DNA from: an uncultured bacterium
GTDB taxonomy: Bacteria; Spirochaetota; Leptospiria; Leptospirales; Leptonemataceae
NCBI GenBank assembly: GCA_937928085.1
Contig: CALFVU010000008.1
Location: 310,001-374,000 of the forward strand
Direction: 5' to 3'
DNA length: 64,000 nt
Below are positions 8,432-19,694 of this stretch, one piece after another; position 1 is the stretch's first letter; each line of letters opens with the position of its first letter. A program made the position numbers and the translations under genes. Below the pieces are notes generated by a model. It did not search any database. It saw only the letters and a program-made list of their open reading frames with translations, and was not told the DNA's origin.

Positions 8432-9355
8432 ATGATTGATATTACAAGTAAATTCAAAACTTTACGATATGCAAAAGCACAAGGAGTACTCAAAATTCCA
8501 GAATTCTTATACGAAAAAATAAAAAATAATGATTTGCCTAAAAAAGATCCCTTTGCTGTTGCAAAAGTTTCTGCAATGTTGGGAATCAAAAAAACTCCAG
8601 AATTAATCCCACATTGTCATCCAATTCCTATTGAATTTTTTGATATTCAGTTGGATCTACAAAACGATAAAATTTTGATTACTGCAGAAGCAAAAACAAT
8701 AGCAAGAACCGGAATAGAAATGGAAGTCTTAACAGCAGTTTCAATAGCTGCATTAACTCTTTATGATTTACTAAAACCAGTCACAAAAGATATAGAAATT
8801 ACAGATATAAAACTAATCCATAAAGAAGGGGGAAAATCCGATCGTTGGAAACGAGTTAAAGAAGGTTTAACTTTTTCTGTTTTGGTATGCTCCGATACTA
8901 TATACCAAAAATATATAAGAAATGAACCAATTCCCGAGGAGAAATCTGGTAAAATCATTATTGAAAAAGTATCAAAATATGGATTGGAATGTAAAGAATA
9001 TACAATTCTTCCGGATGAATTTCAGGATATCAAAAAATGGGTGCTTAATCAAATTGAAAGGAAAATACCATTTATTTTTATCACTGGTGGTACCGGTTTG
9101 GGACCTCGGGATGTTACTGTAGAAGTATTAAAAGATATAGATGGCAAAGAAGTGCCAGGTATTTCCGAAGCAATACGAAATTATGGTTACGAAAGAACAC
9201 CTTTAGCCATGATGTCACGCGCTATTTCGATTCTGAAGAACGGATGTCTTGTGGTAAGTTTACCTGGTAGTTCAAAAGGTGTAGAAGAAAGTCTCGATGC
9301 AATTTTACCTGCTGTTTTTCATGCGGAAAGAATGATCAAAGGAGAAAGACACTAA
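8432..9355 (+). CDS. MoaC-MoaB/Mog fusion protein
   Basis: 307 residues from the ATG at 8432. A GTG at 8423 overlaps moaA and is less likely, because AGGTGG sits correctly for the ATG. Residues 1-145 are MoaC, the cyclic pyranopterin monophosphate synthase: LIPHCHPIPIEF, TGIEMEVLTAVSIAALTLYD and the GGKSDRW end. Residues about 150-305 are MoaB/MogA, the molybdopterin adenylyltransferase: FITGGTGLGPRDVTVE, then LAMMSR and VVSLPGSSKGVEESL. Bifunctional MoaC/MoaB proteins are known in several phyla. The fusion joins the second and a late step of the pathway. It lies one base after moaA and directly abuts moeA. Confidence 0.95.
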   Translation: MIDITSKFKTLRYAKAQGVLKIPEFLYEKIKNNDLPKKDPFAVAKVSAMLGIKKTPELIPHCHPIPIEFFDIQLDLQNDKILITAEAKTIARTGIEMEVLTAVSIAALTLYDLLKPVTKDIEITDIKLIHKEGGKSDRWKRVKEGLTFSVLVCSDTIYQKYIRNEPIPEEKSGKIIIEKVSKYGLECKEYTILPDEFQDIKKWVLNQIERKIPFIFITGGTGLGPRDVTVEVLKDIDGKEVPGISEAIRNYGYERTPLAMMSRAISILKNGCLVVSLPGSSKGVEESLDAILPAVFHAERMIKGERH

Positions 9356-10573
9356 ATGATAACCATCCAAGAAGCTATTGATATTTTGCAAAGTCATGTT
9401 CCAGAACCTAAAATAGAATTACGAAAAACTTATGATTCCATAGGGTATTATTTAGCTTATGATGTTTATAGTCATTTTGATAGTCCAAATTTTGATAATA
9501 GTGCAATGGATGGATATGCTCTTTGTTTAGAGGATACAGAAAATTTTCTTAAATCTCCAAAAGAAACCTATTTCGAAGTTATTGGATCCAGTCTTGCTGG
9601 AGTTCCTTTTGAATCTTATATACCAAAGGGTTATTGTGTTCAAATCAATACAGGTGCAAAAATACCACAAAATACAGGTTGTGTTGTTCCTATCGAAGAA
9701 GTTGAATATATTGATTCAGAAAAAAAGAAAATAAAAGTAAAAAACATAAAAAAGATGTTTCAGAATATACGAAAAAAAGGAGAAGAAGTAAATAAAGGGC
9801 AAGTTCTTTTTGCTAAGAATACCTATTTAAAACCAAATATAATTTCTTTTCTTTTACATTGTGGAGTTTATGAAGTTTTTGTTTATAAAAAACCAAAAGT
9901 TCTTTTACTTACTACTGGAAATGAGCTTGTTTCTTATAAAGAAGGTATTTTAGAAGAAGATATCAATAAAGGAAAGATTGTAGATATCAACTCATTCAAT
10001 TTAGAATCATCTTTAAAAAAACATAAGATTGAAGTAATTCCGAAATTTCAAATCAAAGATCAAAAAGATGAAATATATAAAACTATAGCTACTTCTTTAG
10101 ATGAAGTTGATATTATAATTATTACTGGAGGAGTTTCGATTGGTCCTTATGATTTTGTAAAAAGTGATGTTGAGAGATTAGATTTTTCTACTATTTTTTG
10201 GAAAATAAAGCAAAAACCAGGAAAACCTTTTTTTTTTGCTAGAAAACAAAACAAATTATTATTCGGATTGCCCGGAAATCCCGTTTCTACCTTTTTATCT
10301 TTTCAGCATTATGTTTTGCCATTGATTTTGTATTATGATTCAAGGATATGGGTGGAAAACAAAATTGTTTTACAATCAAAAGAAAGCTTTGAAAATTCTG
10401 GAGAAAGAGATGGTTTTTATACAATTATAAAAGAAAAAGAAAAATTTTCTTTCTATAAAAAACAGGGATCTCATATGTTTTCTTCAATAGCTTATAGTGA
10501 TGGATATACAATTCTAAAATCTGGACAACAAGTAAAACCAGGAGATGAACTTGATTGTTTTTTATGGATTTAA
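9356..10573 (+). CDS. moeA: Molybdopterin molybdenumtransferase MoeA
   Basis: 405 residues, normal length. It inserts molybdate into adenylated molybdopterin made by the MogA-type domain encoded upstream. Visible motifs are FDNSAMDGYAL near the N-terminus, INTGAKIPQNTGCVVPIEEV, the MPT-binding TGGVSIGPYDFVK, and GLPGNPVSTFLSF, followed by a C-terminal beta domain. The ATG directly follows the moaCB stop, and GGAGAAAGACACTAA provides the ribosome site. Its 3' end overlaps the moeB start by 10 bases. Confidence 0.96.
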   Translation: MITIQEAIDILQSHVPEPKIELRKTYDSIGYYLAYDVYSHFDSPNFDNSAMDGYALCLEDTENFLKSPKETYFEVIGSSLAGVPFESYIPKGYCVQINTGAKIPQNTGCVVPIEEVEYIDSEKKKIKVKNIKKMFQNIRKKGEEVNKGQVLFAKNTYLKPNIISFLLHCGVYEVFVYKKPKVLLLTTGNELVSYKEGILEEDINKGKIVDINSFNLESSLKKHKIEVIPKFQIKDQKDEIYKTIATSLDEVDIIIITGGVSIGPYDFVKSDVERLDFSTIFWKIKQKPGKPFFFARKQNKLLFGLPGNPVSTFLSFQHYVLPLILYYDSRIWVENKIVLQSKESFENSGERDGFYTIIKEKEKFSFYKKQGSHMFSSIAYSDGYTILKSGQQVKPGDELDCFLWI

Positions 10574-11616
10574 AGCGTTTTAGTAGGCAGATTATTATTC
10601 AAGATTTTGGATTAGAAGGGCAATATATACTTTCTCAATCCAAAGTTTTAATCATAGGACTTGGTGGATTAGGTTCTGTTGCTTCTATGTATTTGGCTAT
10701 AGGGGGTATTGGTAAATTAGGTTTAGTGGATTTTGATAAAGTAGATCTTACGAATTTACAAAGACAACCCTTATATAGAGAAAATGATGTAGGAAATTTT
10801 AAAGTAGAAATTGCAAAAAAAAATTTACTTGAGTATAACTCCAACTTACATATTGAAATTTATAAGCACTTTTTTTCTTACGATCAAAAAGAAATTGTAA
10901 AAGAATATGATTTAATTTTAGACTGTACGGATAATATAGCAACAAGAAAATTGATTAATCAAGTGAGTCTGGAATATCAAATTCCTTTTCTTTATTGTTC
11001 TCTAGATCAGTTTAGTTTTCAGATAGCACTTTTAAATGTTTCTAATGGTCCTTGCTTTGATTGTTTGTATCCTAATTTAGAAGATTCTCAATTAATGAAT
11101 TGTGTTGAAAGGGGAATTTTAGGTCCAATTGCAGGAATTGCTGGAATTTATCAGGCTTTAGAAGCTATGAAATTTTTAGTATCTTTGCATTATCTTAAAA
11201 ACGAAATTCTTTATGTGGATCTTTTATCACATAAAAGTTTAAAATTACAAATTACTAAAAATCCAAATTGTAAGTGCAATCATTATAAATTTTTGAATAC
11301 GAAACAAAACACAAAAAAAGAAATACACATACCAAAAATTACGATAAAAGATCTTACTTCTTTGGAAACTTTCACACTAATCCAATTAAATGATACATCT
11401 AAGATTGATATACGTTCCTTAATTCCAGAAAATTTAAGAGCAAAAATAAAAAAAATAGATTTAAAAGAGCTTCCTTATAAAATTCAAGAAATATCAAAAA
11501 AAGAAACAATAGTGGTAATGTGCCAGTCAGGTATAAGAGCCAAACAAGGAGCAAAAGTCCTTAAAGAATTAGAATTTCATAATGTTTATTATCTACAGAA
11601 TGATTTTCTTTTATAG
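10564..11616 (+). CDS. moeB: MoeB/ThiF-type adenylyltransferase with C-terminal rhodanese domain
   Basis: 350 residues from the ATG at 10564, inside the end of moeA; a TTG at 10555 is the only longer option. Residues 1-240 are the E1-like adenylation domain: SRQIIIQDFG, VLIIGLGGLGS (ATP-binding loop), DFDKVDLTNLQRQ, DCTDNIATR, and a CFDC zinc pair with a later CKC. Residues about 255-350 are a rhodanese with active-site loop CQSGIRA. Such fusions activate the C-terminal Gly-Gly of MoaD or ThiS and supply sulfur. MoaD and MoaE are not in the window, so the substrate (MoaD, or ThiS in thiamine synthesis) is inferred from the Moco operon. Confidence 0.9.
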   Translation: MDLKRFSRQIIIQDFGLEGQYILSQSKVLIIGLGGLGSVASMYLAIGGIGKLGLVDFDKVDLTNLQRQPLYRENDVGNFKVEIAKKNLLEYNSNLHIEIYKHFFSYDQKEIVKEYDLILDCTDNIATRKLINQVSLEYQIPFLYCSLDQFSFQIALLNVSNGPCFDCLYPNLEDSQLMNCVERGILGPIAGIAGIYQALEAMKFLVSLHYLKNEILYVDLLSHKSLKLQITKNPNCKCNHYKFLNTKQNTKKEIHIPKITIKDLTSLETFTLIQLNDTSKIDIRSLIPENLRAKIKKIDLKELPYKIQEISKKETIVVMCQSGIRAKQGAKVLKELEFHNVYYLQNDFLL

Positions 11617-11649
11617 TCAAAAAAATTAGTAGTAGTAATTAAATGATTA

Positions 11650-14241
11650 TTAATTTCCTTTACTTGCTTTTACGAATTCATGCATTACCAAACGATCATT
11701 CGAAATTGTCAATAGATACTCTTTTTCTGGATCATATTTTCCATTAAGAATCTCTTTTGCTAAGAAATTTCCAATCTCTTTTTGAATTAATCTCTTTAAG
11801 GGTCTTGCTCCAAACTGAGGATCATAACCTCTTTTAGATAGCATTTCAAGAAGCTCCTTAGAAAAATGTAACTTTAATCCTTTTTCTTTCACTCTTTCTT
11901 TATAAATTTTTAATTGAATTTTCACAATTTCTTTTAAAACTTCTTCGGTAATTGGATTAAACATAATAATTTCATCGATCCTGTTGATGAATTCGGGTCT
12001 AAAAAATCTTAATAATTCTTCGTTGATAAATCTTTCTTTTTCTTCGGAAGTTAAGTTTGTATTCATTAAGTAATGACTACCAATGTTAGAAGTCATAATA
12101 ATTAAAGTATTTTTAAAATCCACAGTTCTACCTTTGGAGTCAGTAAGTCTTCCGTCATCAAAAATTTGTAAGAAAATATGAAATACTTCGGGATGAGCTT
12201 TTTCTACTTCATCAAACAAGATTACTTGATAAGGTCTTCTTCGAACGGCTTCTGTTAATTGACCTCCTTCTTCGTATCCCACATAACCAGGTGGAGCACC
12301 GATTAATCGGGCTACCGCATGCTTTTCCATGTATTCAGACATATCGAATCTTAGTAAAGCATGTTCATCATCAAATAAAAATCTTGCTAGGGCTTTAGCG
12401 GTTTCTGTTTTACCAACTCCTGTAGGTCCTAAAAATAAAAATACTCCCATAGGTCGATTTGGTTCAGAAAGTCCCGAACGATTTCTCAATATAGCTTCAG
12501 AGACTGATTGTAAAGCATGATCTTGTCCTACTACTTGTTTTTTTAATTCTTGAAAAATATTTAACAATTTTTCTTTTTCCGTTTGCAACATTTTAGAGAC
12601 TGGAATTCCAGTCCAACGACTAACAATTAAAGCTATATCTTCGTCTGACACTTCTTCTTTTAAGTATTTTTTTTCTGATTCTTGAATTTTTTTTTCTAAA
12701 TCTGCTAATTCTTTTTCCAATGCTGCAATTTGACCATATCGAATTTCTGCAACTTTATTGTAATTTCCTACTCGTTCAAATTCTTTTTCTTTAATTCTTA
12801 AATCATCAATTTTTTCTCTAATTTTTTTAGCTTGTTCTACAATTTCTTTTTCTTGTTCCCAAATTCGCTTTTTCGATTGAAACTCTTCTTCTAAATTTGC
12901 TAATTCTGTTTCGAGTTCTTGTAATCTTTGGATGGATGCTTTATCTTTTTCTCTTTTTAGAGCTTCTCTTTCAATTTTTAAAGATTGAATTTTTTTAGCA
13001 ATTCGATCTAATTCTTCGGGCAAAGAATCCAATTCTATACGCATTTTACTCATTGCTTCGTCGATTAAATCCACTGCTTTATCTGGAAGGTGTCTATCAC
13101 GGATATAACGATCAGAAAGCTTTGCTGCTGTAATAATGGCACTATCTGTAAGTCGTATTCCATGATGCAACTCATATCTGCTTTTTAGGCCTCTTAGAAT
13201 CGTTATGGTTTCTTCTACGGTGGGTTCTTGCACGTATACTGGCTGAAACCTTCTTTCTAAAGCCATATCTTTTTCGATATATTTTTGATATTCTTTTAAA
13301 GTAGTTGCTCCAATACATCGAAGCTCACCTCTTGCTAAAGAAGGTTTGATCATATTAGCAGCATCTAAAGAACCTTCCGCTGCACCTGCACCAATAATTG
13401 TATGGATTTCGTCTATAAAAAGAATAATTTTTCCTTCTGAACGAATTACTTCGTCTAAAAGAGCTTTCAATCGATCTTCGAATTCGCCTCTATATTTCGC
13501 ACCTGCAATCATACTTCCTAAGTCTAATGCCCAAATTTCTTTATCTTTTAAGGTTTCAGGAACTTCTTGAGCAACAATTTTTCCAGCTAATCCTTCTACA
13601 ATTGCAGTTTTTCCAACGCCTGGTTCTCCAATAAGTACAGGATTATTTTTAGTTCGCCTTGTAAGAACTTGCATAATTCTACGAATTTCTTCTTCTCTTC
13701 CAATTACAGGATCTAATTTTCCTTTTTTTGCAAGTTCGTTTAGATTTTTTGCATATTTAGACAAAGCATCCATACTAGATTCTGGATTATCACTACTTAT
13801 CGGTCTATCTCCTCGTAAATCACGAATCACTTGTTCGATGGAATTTGGATTTAATCCTAAGTTTTCTAAGTCTTTCCAATGTTTAAATCGATTTTCAATA
13901 TACGAAAGTATAATATGATCCGTAGAAAGATAAAGATCCCCTCTTCTGTTCATTACGTTTTCTGATTTTTGTAGTAAACTGATAAAATTAGAAGAAGGAC
14001 GCACTTCGTAGTCAGATTGAACTTTAGGTAAACTGTTTAACGAATTTTCCAATATCGTAAGTATAGTGTGTTTATCAATATTAAGTTTTGATAAAATCAT
14101 TTCTCCTATACCATTTTTTTGATTAAAAATTTCGTATAATAAATGCTCAGGTGTTACTTCAGGATTTTGCTTTTCTTTAGCAAGTATTTGTGCAGATTGT
14201 ATTGCTTGTTGCGCCATTGTAGTAATTTTGTCTAATTTCAT
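11650..14241 (-). CDS. clpB: ATP-dependent disaggregase ClpB
   Basis: 863 residues, the usual length. Order of domains: Clp N-domain (1-145), first AAA+ module with GEPGVGKTA, the long coiled-coil M-domain at about 400-520 that marks ClpB against other Hsp100 proteins, second AAA+ module with GPTGVGKTE, and the C-terminal GARPLKR sensor 2 region. There is no IGF/ClpP loop. It rescues aggregated proteins with DnaK. GGAG stands correctly before the ATG. It converges with the moaA operon 33 bases away. A perfect 24-bp palindrome lies 51-74 bases upstream of the start and may be its operator. Confidence 0.97.
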   Translation of the reverse strand: MKLDKITTMAQQAIQSAQILAKEKQNPEVTPEHLLYEIFNQKNGIGEMILSKLNIDKHTILTILENSLNSLPKVQSDYEVRPSSNFISLLQKSENVMNRRGDLYLSTDHIILSYIENRFKHWKDLENLGLNPNSIEQVIRDLRGDRPISSDNPESSMDALSKYAKNLNELAKKGKLDPVIGREEEIRRIMQVLTRRTKNNPVLIGEPGVGKTAIVEGLAGKIVAQEVPETLKDKEIWALDLGSMIAGAKYRGEFEDRLKALLDEVIRSEGKIILFIDEIHTIIGAGAAEGSLDAANMIKPSLARGELRCIGATTLKEYQKYIEKDMALERRFQPVYVQEPTVEETITILRGLKSRYELHHGIRLTDSAIITAAKLSDRYIRDRHLPDKAVDLIDEAMSKMRIELDSLPEELDRIAKKIQSLKIEREALKREKDKASIQRLQELETELANLEEEFQSKKRIWEQEKEIVEQAKKIREKIDDLRIKEKEFERVGNYNKVAEIRYGQIAALEKELADLEKKIQESEKKYLKEEVSDEDIALIVSRWTGIPVSKMLQTEKEKLLNIFQELKKQVVGQDHALQSVSEAILRNRSGLSEPNRPMGVFLFLGPTGVGKTETAKALARFLFDDEHALLRFDMSEYMEKHAVARLIGAPPGYVGYEEGGQLTEAVRRRPYQVILFDEVEKAHPEVFHIFLQIFDDGRLTDSKGRTVDFKNTLIIMTSNIGSHYLMNTNLTSEEKERFINEELLRFFRPEFINRIDEIIMFNPITEEVLKEIVKIQLKIYKERVKEKGLKLHFSKELLEMLSKRGYDPQFGARPLKRLIQKEIGNFLAKEILNGKYDPEKEYLLTISNDRLVMHEFVKASKGN

Positions 14242-14547
14242 ATAACCAATCTCCTTTTGATTTTTTAATCAATCAACTTCTTTTTTTAGGAATTCAATTT
14301 CAATTGAAATTGAATATCAAAATAATCTAAATTTTATAGAAATTTTAGCAAATAATAAACCAATTGAAGTTTTTTAAATTTTCTTTTATAAAAGAAATTT
14401 ATAATTTTCTTTGAATTTTTGTATTAAAATTGCTTTTTAATGAGTTTTCTTTTTTTCTATTTTGTATATAAAAATCTTAAATGAAATTGACATTTTAAAA
14501 AATCTCAAAAAATTTGGTATAAGAATTTCAACTCGATTAGGTTTTTT
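14242..14547. promoter_or_regulatory. Divergent clpB / act operon control region
   Basis: 306 bases between two divergent genes, both expected to have promoters here. It contains the 24-bp palindrome at 14292-14315, a TTGATT/AATCAA hairpin at 14257-14272 in the clpB leader, and an 18-bp AT-only-flanked palindrome at 14380-14397 (TTTCTTTTATAAAAGAAA). A TTGACA at about 14490 and a TATAAG at about 14517 are 25 bases apart, too far for a normal sigma-70 pair, so I do not assign a promoter for actA. No CIRCE element is present. Confidence 0.5.
14292..14315. repeat. Perfect 24-bp palindrome upstream of clpB
   Basis: The half site is ATTCAATTTCAA, followed immediately by its exact reverse complement, with no spacer. 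It ends 51 bases upstream of the clpB ATG and 233 bases upstream of actA, which fits an operator for clpB. It matches neither the HrcA/CIRCE nor the CtsR consensus as I know them. A simple estimate from base composition makes a 12-pair perfect palindrome unlikely by chance in 64 kb, but not impossible. Confidence 0.6.
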
Positions 14548-15111
14548 ATGAATGCATTAAAAAGAATTTTTCAAAAACATGGTGGGAAGCTTACATTAAT
14601 TATCTTAACTATTGGATTTTTTTATTACCTATACGGGGTAGACCCAAAATATAAGGGTTATTCTCCGGATCAACCAATTCCATTTAGTCATAAAATTCAT
14701 AGTGGGGAAGTTGGTATTGATTGTAGATTCTGTCATTATACAGTAGAAAAATCTGAGCATGCTAGTGTACCAGATACGTATACATGTATGAAGTGTCATT
14801 CCGAAGTAGCAGTGGATAGCCCTTATATTCAGTATATTAGAAAATCTTACGAGGCTGGAATTCCCCTCCGTTGGAATAAAGTTTATGATCTTCCAGATCA
14901 TGCTCATTTTAGTCATAAAGCGCATATTGCAAGGGGGTTAGAATGTCAGACTTGCCACGGAAATGTAGAACAAATGGATAAAGTTTCAGTCGCAACTGAG
15001 TTTAATATGGGTTGGTGTGTAAATTGTCATAGAATGTATACAGAAGAATTAAAACCTGCAGGAAATAACAATGCAATAAGCATAACTACTTGTGGTACAT
15101 GTCATTATTAA
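14548..15111 (+). CDS. actA: Alternative complex III subunit ActA, pentaheme cytochrome c
   Basis: 187 residues with one N-terminal membrane anchor (about 14-30) and five CxxCH heme motifs: C59-H63, C80-H84, C133-H137, C157-H161 and C182-H186. Extra histidines (FSHKIH, HAHFSHKAH) are available as sixth ligands. This is the standard pentaheme ActA of the quinol:electron-acceptor oxidoreductase (alternative complex III). It should face the periplasm and pass electrons from the ActB iron-sulfur chain to ActE or other cytochromes. First gene of a ten-gene operon running to 25627. Confidence 0.95.
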   Translation: MNALKRIFQKHGGKLTLIILTIGFFYYLYGVDPKYKGYSPDQPIPFSHKIHSGEVGIDCRFCHYTVEKSEHASVPDTYTCMKCHSEVAVDSPYIQYIRKSYEAGIPLRWNKVYDLPDHAHFSHKAHIARGLECQTCHGNVEQMDKVSVATEFNMGWCVNCHRMYTEELKPAGNNNAISITTCGTCHY

Positions 15112-15145
15112 AATTTTATTAAAATACCAACAAGAGGATTAAGTT

Positions 15146-18100
15146 ATGAATCAAAAAAAGTATTGGAGAACTCTAGAAGAGAGAGTTCAACCTACATTAG
15201 AGGAATGGAAAAAACCCGAGTTTTCTTCTACATTAAAAGAAATGTTAGAAGAAGCTAAAAAAAAGAAATTGAATAGAAAAGATTTTATAAAGTTGATGGG
15301 TGCATCTACTTTGATGTTTCAGGCAGCTTGTAGAAGACCTACAGAGCAAATCATACCAGCTGTTATCCAATCGCCCGAATACATCCCCGGAGAAAAACAA
15401 TATTATGCATCTTCTACACTAGAAGGTACAGGAATTATCATACATACTAGAGAAGGAAGACCCATTAAAATAGCTGGAAATCCAAACCATCCTATAACAA
15501 AAGGTGGAGTCTCTGCAAGTGAAATTGCAAGTATAATGGATCTCTATGACCCTGATCGATTAAGATATCCTGTATGGATTAGGGATAACAAAAAAGTAAA
15601 AGCAAAAAGAGACGAAATTTTATCTAAAATACAAAATAACATACAAAGGGATTCATATGTTTTGATTACAGGCCCCATAAACAGCCCAACATCGAAAAAG
15701 CTCATAAATGATTTTCTTAAGTTATATCCAAAAGGAAAACATATTGAATTTAGACCTGATCAAACTTTAAGACAAATCGTAGAAGGGCAAAAAATATGTT
15801 TTAACCAAGAAATAATACCTTTCTATTCTATAAAAGAAGCAGAAGTAATTGTAGCTATAGAATCTGATTTCTTAGGAACACTACCTGGTTCTATTGCTTA
15901 TACTCAAGAATTTTCTGAAAAAAGAAATTTAAATACACCAAACAAACATTATAATAGTTTAATTGTTTTTGAATCTATGTTTACTTTAACTGGTTCTAAT
16001 GCAGATGTAAGGTATCCTATTAAACCTGGAGATGCTTATCTTATTGCTTTAGCGATAGCATATGAATTAAATAATAAAATGAAAATAGGTCCGTTTTCGA
16101 ACAATCAACAAGTTATTAACTTATTAGAAAAATTTAGTCCAGAAAAAATAGAAAAAGTTACCGGTGTAAAAAAAGAAGTAATCGAGCAAGTTTCAAAACT
16201 TTTATCTAAACATATTTCTAAATCTCTTGTAATTACTGGTTCTCCACTAACCTTAGATGGTACACTCAATACTCAAATAGCTGTTAATTTACTAAATACA
16301 ATTCTGCAAAATGATGGAATCACAGTCAATTACGTATCACCATTGAAATTTTCGGCTGGAAATAGTATTTTGGATTTAGTTAATACTCTCGAATTAATCA
16401 ATAACGGAAAGATCAAAACAGTACTATTAGTCAATGCGAATTTAGTCTATCATCTTCCTGAAAATCTCAATGTGAAAGAGATTTTACAAAAGGCTGACCT
16501 TGTTGTAAGTTTTAGTGATAGAATTGATGAAACTGGAATTGTAAGCGATGCGGTTTTGCCCTTATCAAATTATTTAGAATCTTGGAGCGATGTAGAAGTC
16601 CGAGAAGGAATTCTTTCAGTTATTCAACCTGTCATAAGAACTTTATATGATACATTATCTTTCGAAGACTATTTGTTTGAGATAGCAGGTGGAACCATAG
16701 GAGGTGTTGAAAATTTCTATCACTATTTAAGAAATGAGTGGTCTAAATTCTCTAAAGGAAATTTTACTAATTTTTGGATTAAAGTCTTAAAATCTGGATT
16801 TTATGAATATAAAAAAATTTCATCAAACAATAAACCAAGAGTATTCAATTTAACTGCATTAGATTCTATTCCTAAAGATATTGTTCCAAATAATGGATTT
16901 AGAGTGGGACTTTTTTATAATCTTTCTGTTTTTGATGGTACGGGAGCAAATAATGCATATAGACAAGAACTACCTGATCCAGTAACAAAAATTGTTTGGA
17001 CGAATTATATCGCTATATTGCCTGAAACAGCTAAAAAATTAAAATTAAAACAAGGATCTCTAGTTAAACTAAAAACACAACATGGAGAAATTGAATTACC
17101 TATCCATTTACAACCTGGCCTTCATCCAGAAGCTATTCTGATTCCTTTAGGTTATGGTAGAACCCATGCAGGGAAAACAGGAAACAATGTTGGTGTGAAT
17201 TCCTTAAAAATATCTACTATATCCAATAAACAATACCTGCAATTAAGTAATCTTTCTCCCGAAAATCCAGAAAATCCATTCATACCTTTAGGAAAAAAAG
17301 GTCTTTTGCCCACAACTCAATCAGTTTATAAACAAGGTCGAAATACAGAAGATAGAGCATTTTTTGCACCCGGCACTCTTCCTAATGCTCCTTATGATGC
17401 ATCTTCTCAATATGATCGTCAAATTGTTTTAGAAACGACTTATACGGAATATCAAAATGGTTGGAAAGCTCCGGAACAACCCATTGAATATCCCAAAAAT
17501 GCAAAAATAATGAAAGAATGGGAATACGAAAATGAACGATGGCACATGGTAATTGATCTTAATTCTTGTACTGGTTGTGGTGCTTGTATTACGAGTTGTA
17601 ATTTAGAAAATAATATTCCGATGGTAGGTCCAAAGGAAGTATCTCGTGGTAGAGAGATGCATTGGATAAGGATAGACAGATATTATTCTGGTGATGAATC
17701 AAATCCTGAAGTAGTTTACCAACCGATGTTATGTCAACAATGTGAAAACGCACCTTGCGAAAACGTATGTCCAGTAGGAGCAACTTCTCATTCTGATGAT
17801 GGTATCAATGTAATGGCTTATAATCGTTGCATTGGAACAAGATATTGCGCTAATAACTGTCCTTATAAAGTAAGAAGATTCAATTGGTTTGAAAATTGGA
17901 TCTATATGGAAGGGTTAGTGCAACATCTAAGGGAACCACAACAATTAGCGTTAAACCCAGATGTAACAGTGCGAAGAAGAGGAGTTATTGAGAAATGTAC
18001 TTTTTGTTTACAAAGAATCAATCGTGCAAGGCAGGATTCTAAAATCAAAGGATATTCTAGAATACCGGAAGGAACTATAAAAACAGCATGTCAAGAAGTA

Positions 18101-18262
18101 TGCCCTGCAAACGCTATTTATTTTGGAAATGTAAATGATCCAAATTCTAAAGTATCTCAACTAATTAAAGGTAATCGAGGATATAAAGTCCTTGATTTTT
18201 TGGGTGTAAAGCCTTCCATTACTTATTTAGCAAAAGTACGAAATCCAAAAATAACTACGTAA
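15146..18262 (+). CDS. actB: Alternative complex III subunit ActB, molybdopterin-like plus Fe-S
   Basis: 1038 residues, typical of fused ActB. Residues about 70-750 resemble the molybdopterin oxidoreductase fold; in characterised alternative complex III this part carries no Mo cofactor. Residues about 800-1010 form the ferredoxin-like domain with four cysteine sets: CTGCGAC (about 808), [14 protein letters not shown] (about 860), [12 protein letters not shown] (about 895), and CTFC with CQEVCP (about 951 and 982). The N-terminus has [12 protein letters not shown], a Tat-like motif in which the twin arginines are Arg-Lys, followed by a Cys in a lipobox-like spot. AGAGG precedes the ATG. Confidence 0.95.
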   Translation: MNQKKYWRTLEERVQPTLEEWKKPEFSSTLKEMLEEAKKKKLNRKDFIKLMGASTLMFQAACRRPTEQIIPAVIQSPEYIPGEKQYYASSTLEGTGIIIHTREGRPIKIAGNPNHPITKGGVSASEIASIMDLYDPDRLRYPVWIRDNKKVKAKRDEILSKIQNNIQRDSYVLITGPINSPTSKKLINDFLKLYPKGKHIEFRPDQTLRQIVEGQKICFNQEIIPFYSIKEAEVIVAIESDFLGTLPGSIAYTQEFSEKRNLNTPNKHYNSLIVFESMFTLTGSNADVRYPIKPGDAYLIALAIAYELNNKMKIGPFSNNQQVINLLEKFSPEKIEKVTGVKKEVIEQVSKLLSKHISKSLVITGSPLTLDGTLNTQIAVNLLNTILQNDGITVNYVSPLKFSAGNSILDLVNTLELINNGKIKTVLLVNANLVYHLPENLNVKEILQKADLVVSFSDRIDETGIVSDAVLPLSNYLESWSDVEVREGILSVIQPVIRTLYDTLSFEDYLFEIAGGTIGGVENFYHYLRNEWSKFSKGNFTNFWIKVLKSGFYEYKKISSNNKPRVFNLTALDSIPKDIVPNNGFRVGLFYNLSVFDGTGANNAYRQELPDPVTKIVWTNYIAILPETAKKLKLKQGSLVKLKTQHGEIELPIHLQPGLHPEAILIPLGYGRTHAGKTGNNVGVNSLKISTISNKQYLQLSNLSPENPENPFIPLGKKGLLPTTQSVYKQGRNTEDRAFFAPGTLPNAPYDASSQYDRQIVLETTYTEYQNGWKAPEQPIEYPKNAKIMKEWEYENERWHMVIDLNSCTGCGACITSCNLENNIPMVGPKEVSRGREMHWIRIDRYYSGDESNPEVVYQPMLCQQCENAPCENVCPVGATSHSDDGINVMAYNRCIGTRYCANNCPYKVRRFNWFENWIYMEGLVQHLREPQQLALNPDVTVRRRGVIEKCTFCLQRINRARQDSKIKGYSRIPEGTIKTACQEVCPANAIYFGNVNDPNSKVSQLIKGNRGYKVLDFLGVKPSITYLAKVRNPKITT

Positions 18263-18275
18263 AAAGGATACGTGT

Positions 18276-19679
18276 ATGTCACCAGATGTTTTAACAAAAG
18301 AACAAAGAGAGTACATTCAACCAACAATGGTTGAAGGTAAAAAAGATTATTCAACTGTAACAGAAGAAATTTTAAAACCTATTCATACATTTCCCACAAA
18401 ACTATGGTGGGGAGCTTTTATAGTAGCGTTTAGTTTCATGTTGCTTTTATTTGCTGAAATCATACATTTGTTTTCTGTAGGTATTGGTATTATCGGTATA
18501 AATGTACCTGTTAGTTGGGGTAGCTTTATTATTACTTTTGTGTTTTGGATAGGAATTGGTCATGCAGGTACTCTTATCTCTGCTATTTTGTATGTTTTTA
18601 GACAACAATGGAGGATGGCCATCAATCGTTCAGCAGAAGCGATGACTATTTTTGCTGTAATTTGTGCAGGTATATATCCAATCATACATTTGGGTAGACC
18701 ATGGTTAGTTTTTTTTATTTTTCCTTATCCTAATGAAAGAGGTACACTTTGGCCAAATTTTCGATCTCCACTTTTATGGGATGTATTTGCAATTTCTACA
18801 TATCTTACAATCTCACTAGTATTTTGGTATATTGGACTGATTCCCGATTTTGCTACAGTAAGAGACAGAATAAAAGCAGATACTTGGATCAACAAAATTA
18901 GAAAGAAAATTTATGCTGTGCTTTCTATGGGATGGGTAGGAAGTGCTAAAGCTTGGTCTCATTACGAAGCTGCTGCGATGATTTTAGCAGGTTTATCGAT
19001 GCCACTTGTGTTTTCTGTTCATACCATCGTTTCTTTTGATTTTTCAACTTCTGTGATTCCAGGTTGGCATACTACTATATTTCCCCCTTATTTTGTTGCA
19101 GGAGCCGTGTTTTCTGGTTTTGGAATGGTTCTTACATTATTAGTAATCATGAGAGAAGTTTTTAATTTTAAAGAATACATAACAGAAAAACATTTGGAAA
19201 ACATGGCAAAAGTTACGATGCTTACGGGATCTTTAGTGGGTATAGCTTACATAACAGAGTTTTTTGTAGCGTGGTATTCTGGAAGTAGATTCGAAATATT
19301 TACTTTTATAAATAGAGCTTTTGGACCTTACTGGTGGTCTTATTGGATTATGTTTTCTTGCAATGTGATTACACCTCAACTTTTCTGGTTTAAAAAAATA
19401 CGAACCAATCCGATAGCTTTATGGATTATTTCTATATTCGTAAACATAGGAATGTGGTTTGAACGTTATGTTATCGTTGTTACTTCTTTACAAAGAGATT
19501 TTTTACCTTCTAGTTGGGATTTATATATAATGACAAAACATGAGTTTGCTATCTTATTGGGTTCATTTGGTTTATTCTTTACATTATTTTTACTTTTTGC
19601 TAGATTCTTTCCAACAATAGCAGTTGCTGAAATTAAAACTTTAATTAAATCCCCAGAGGCTAAAGGTTATGGACATTAA
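18276..19679 (+). CDS. actC: Alternative complex III subunit ActC, NrfD-like quinol-binding membrane protein
   Basis: 467 residues with about ten membrane helices, of the NrfD/PsrC family. It is the main quinol-oxidising membrane subunit of alternative complex III. Visible landmarks are the amphipathic N-terminus, [43 protein letters not shown] followed by LGRPW, and [33 protein letters not shown] precedes the ATG, and actB ends 13 bases upstream. Confidence 0.95.
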   Translation: MSPDVLTKEQREYIQPTMVEGKKDYSTVTEEILKPIHTFPTKLWWGAFIVAFSFMLLLFAEIIHLFSVGIGIIGINVPVSWGSFIITFVFWIGIGHAGTLISAILYVFRQQWRMAINRSAEAMTIFAVICAGIYPIIHLGRPWLVFFIFPYPNERGTLWPNFRSPLLWDVFAISTYLTISLVFWYIGLIPDFATVRDRIKADTWINKIRKKIYAVLSMGWVGSAKAWSHYEAAAMILAGLSMPLVFSVHTIVSFDFSTSVIPGWHTTIFPPYFVAGAVFSGFGMVLTLLVIMREVFNFKEYITEKHLENMAKVTMLTGSLVGIAYITEFFVAWYSGSRFEIFTFINRAFGPYWWSYWIMFSCNVITPQLFWFKKIRTNPIALWIISIFVNIGMWFERYVIVVTSLQRDFLPSSWDLYIMTKHEFAILLGSFGLFFTLFLLFARFFPTIAVAEIKTLIKSPEAKGYGH

Positions 19680-19694
19680 TTTAAGGAGTATAAA

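Noticed and set aside
12329-13570. Antisense open frames across clpB
   Set aside because: They mirror conserved clpB codons and have no start signals of their own.
14380-14397. 18-bp palindrome in the act/clpB gap as an operator
   Set aside because: AT-only arms of this length are expected about once by chance in a 64 kb window of this composition.
14490-14522. TTGACA and TATAAG before actA as a promoter
   Set aside because: The spacing is about 25 bases, outside the range of sigma-70 promoters.
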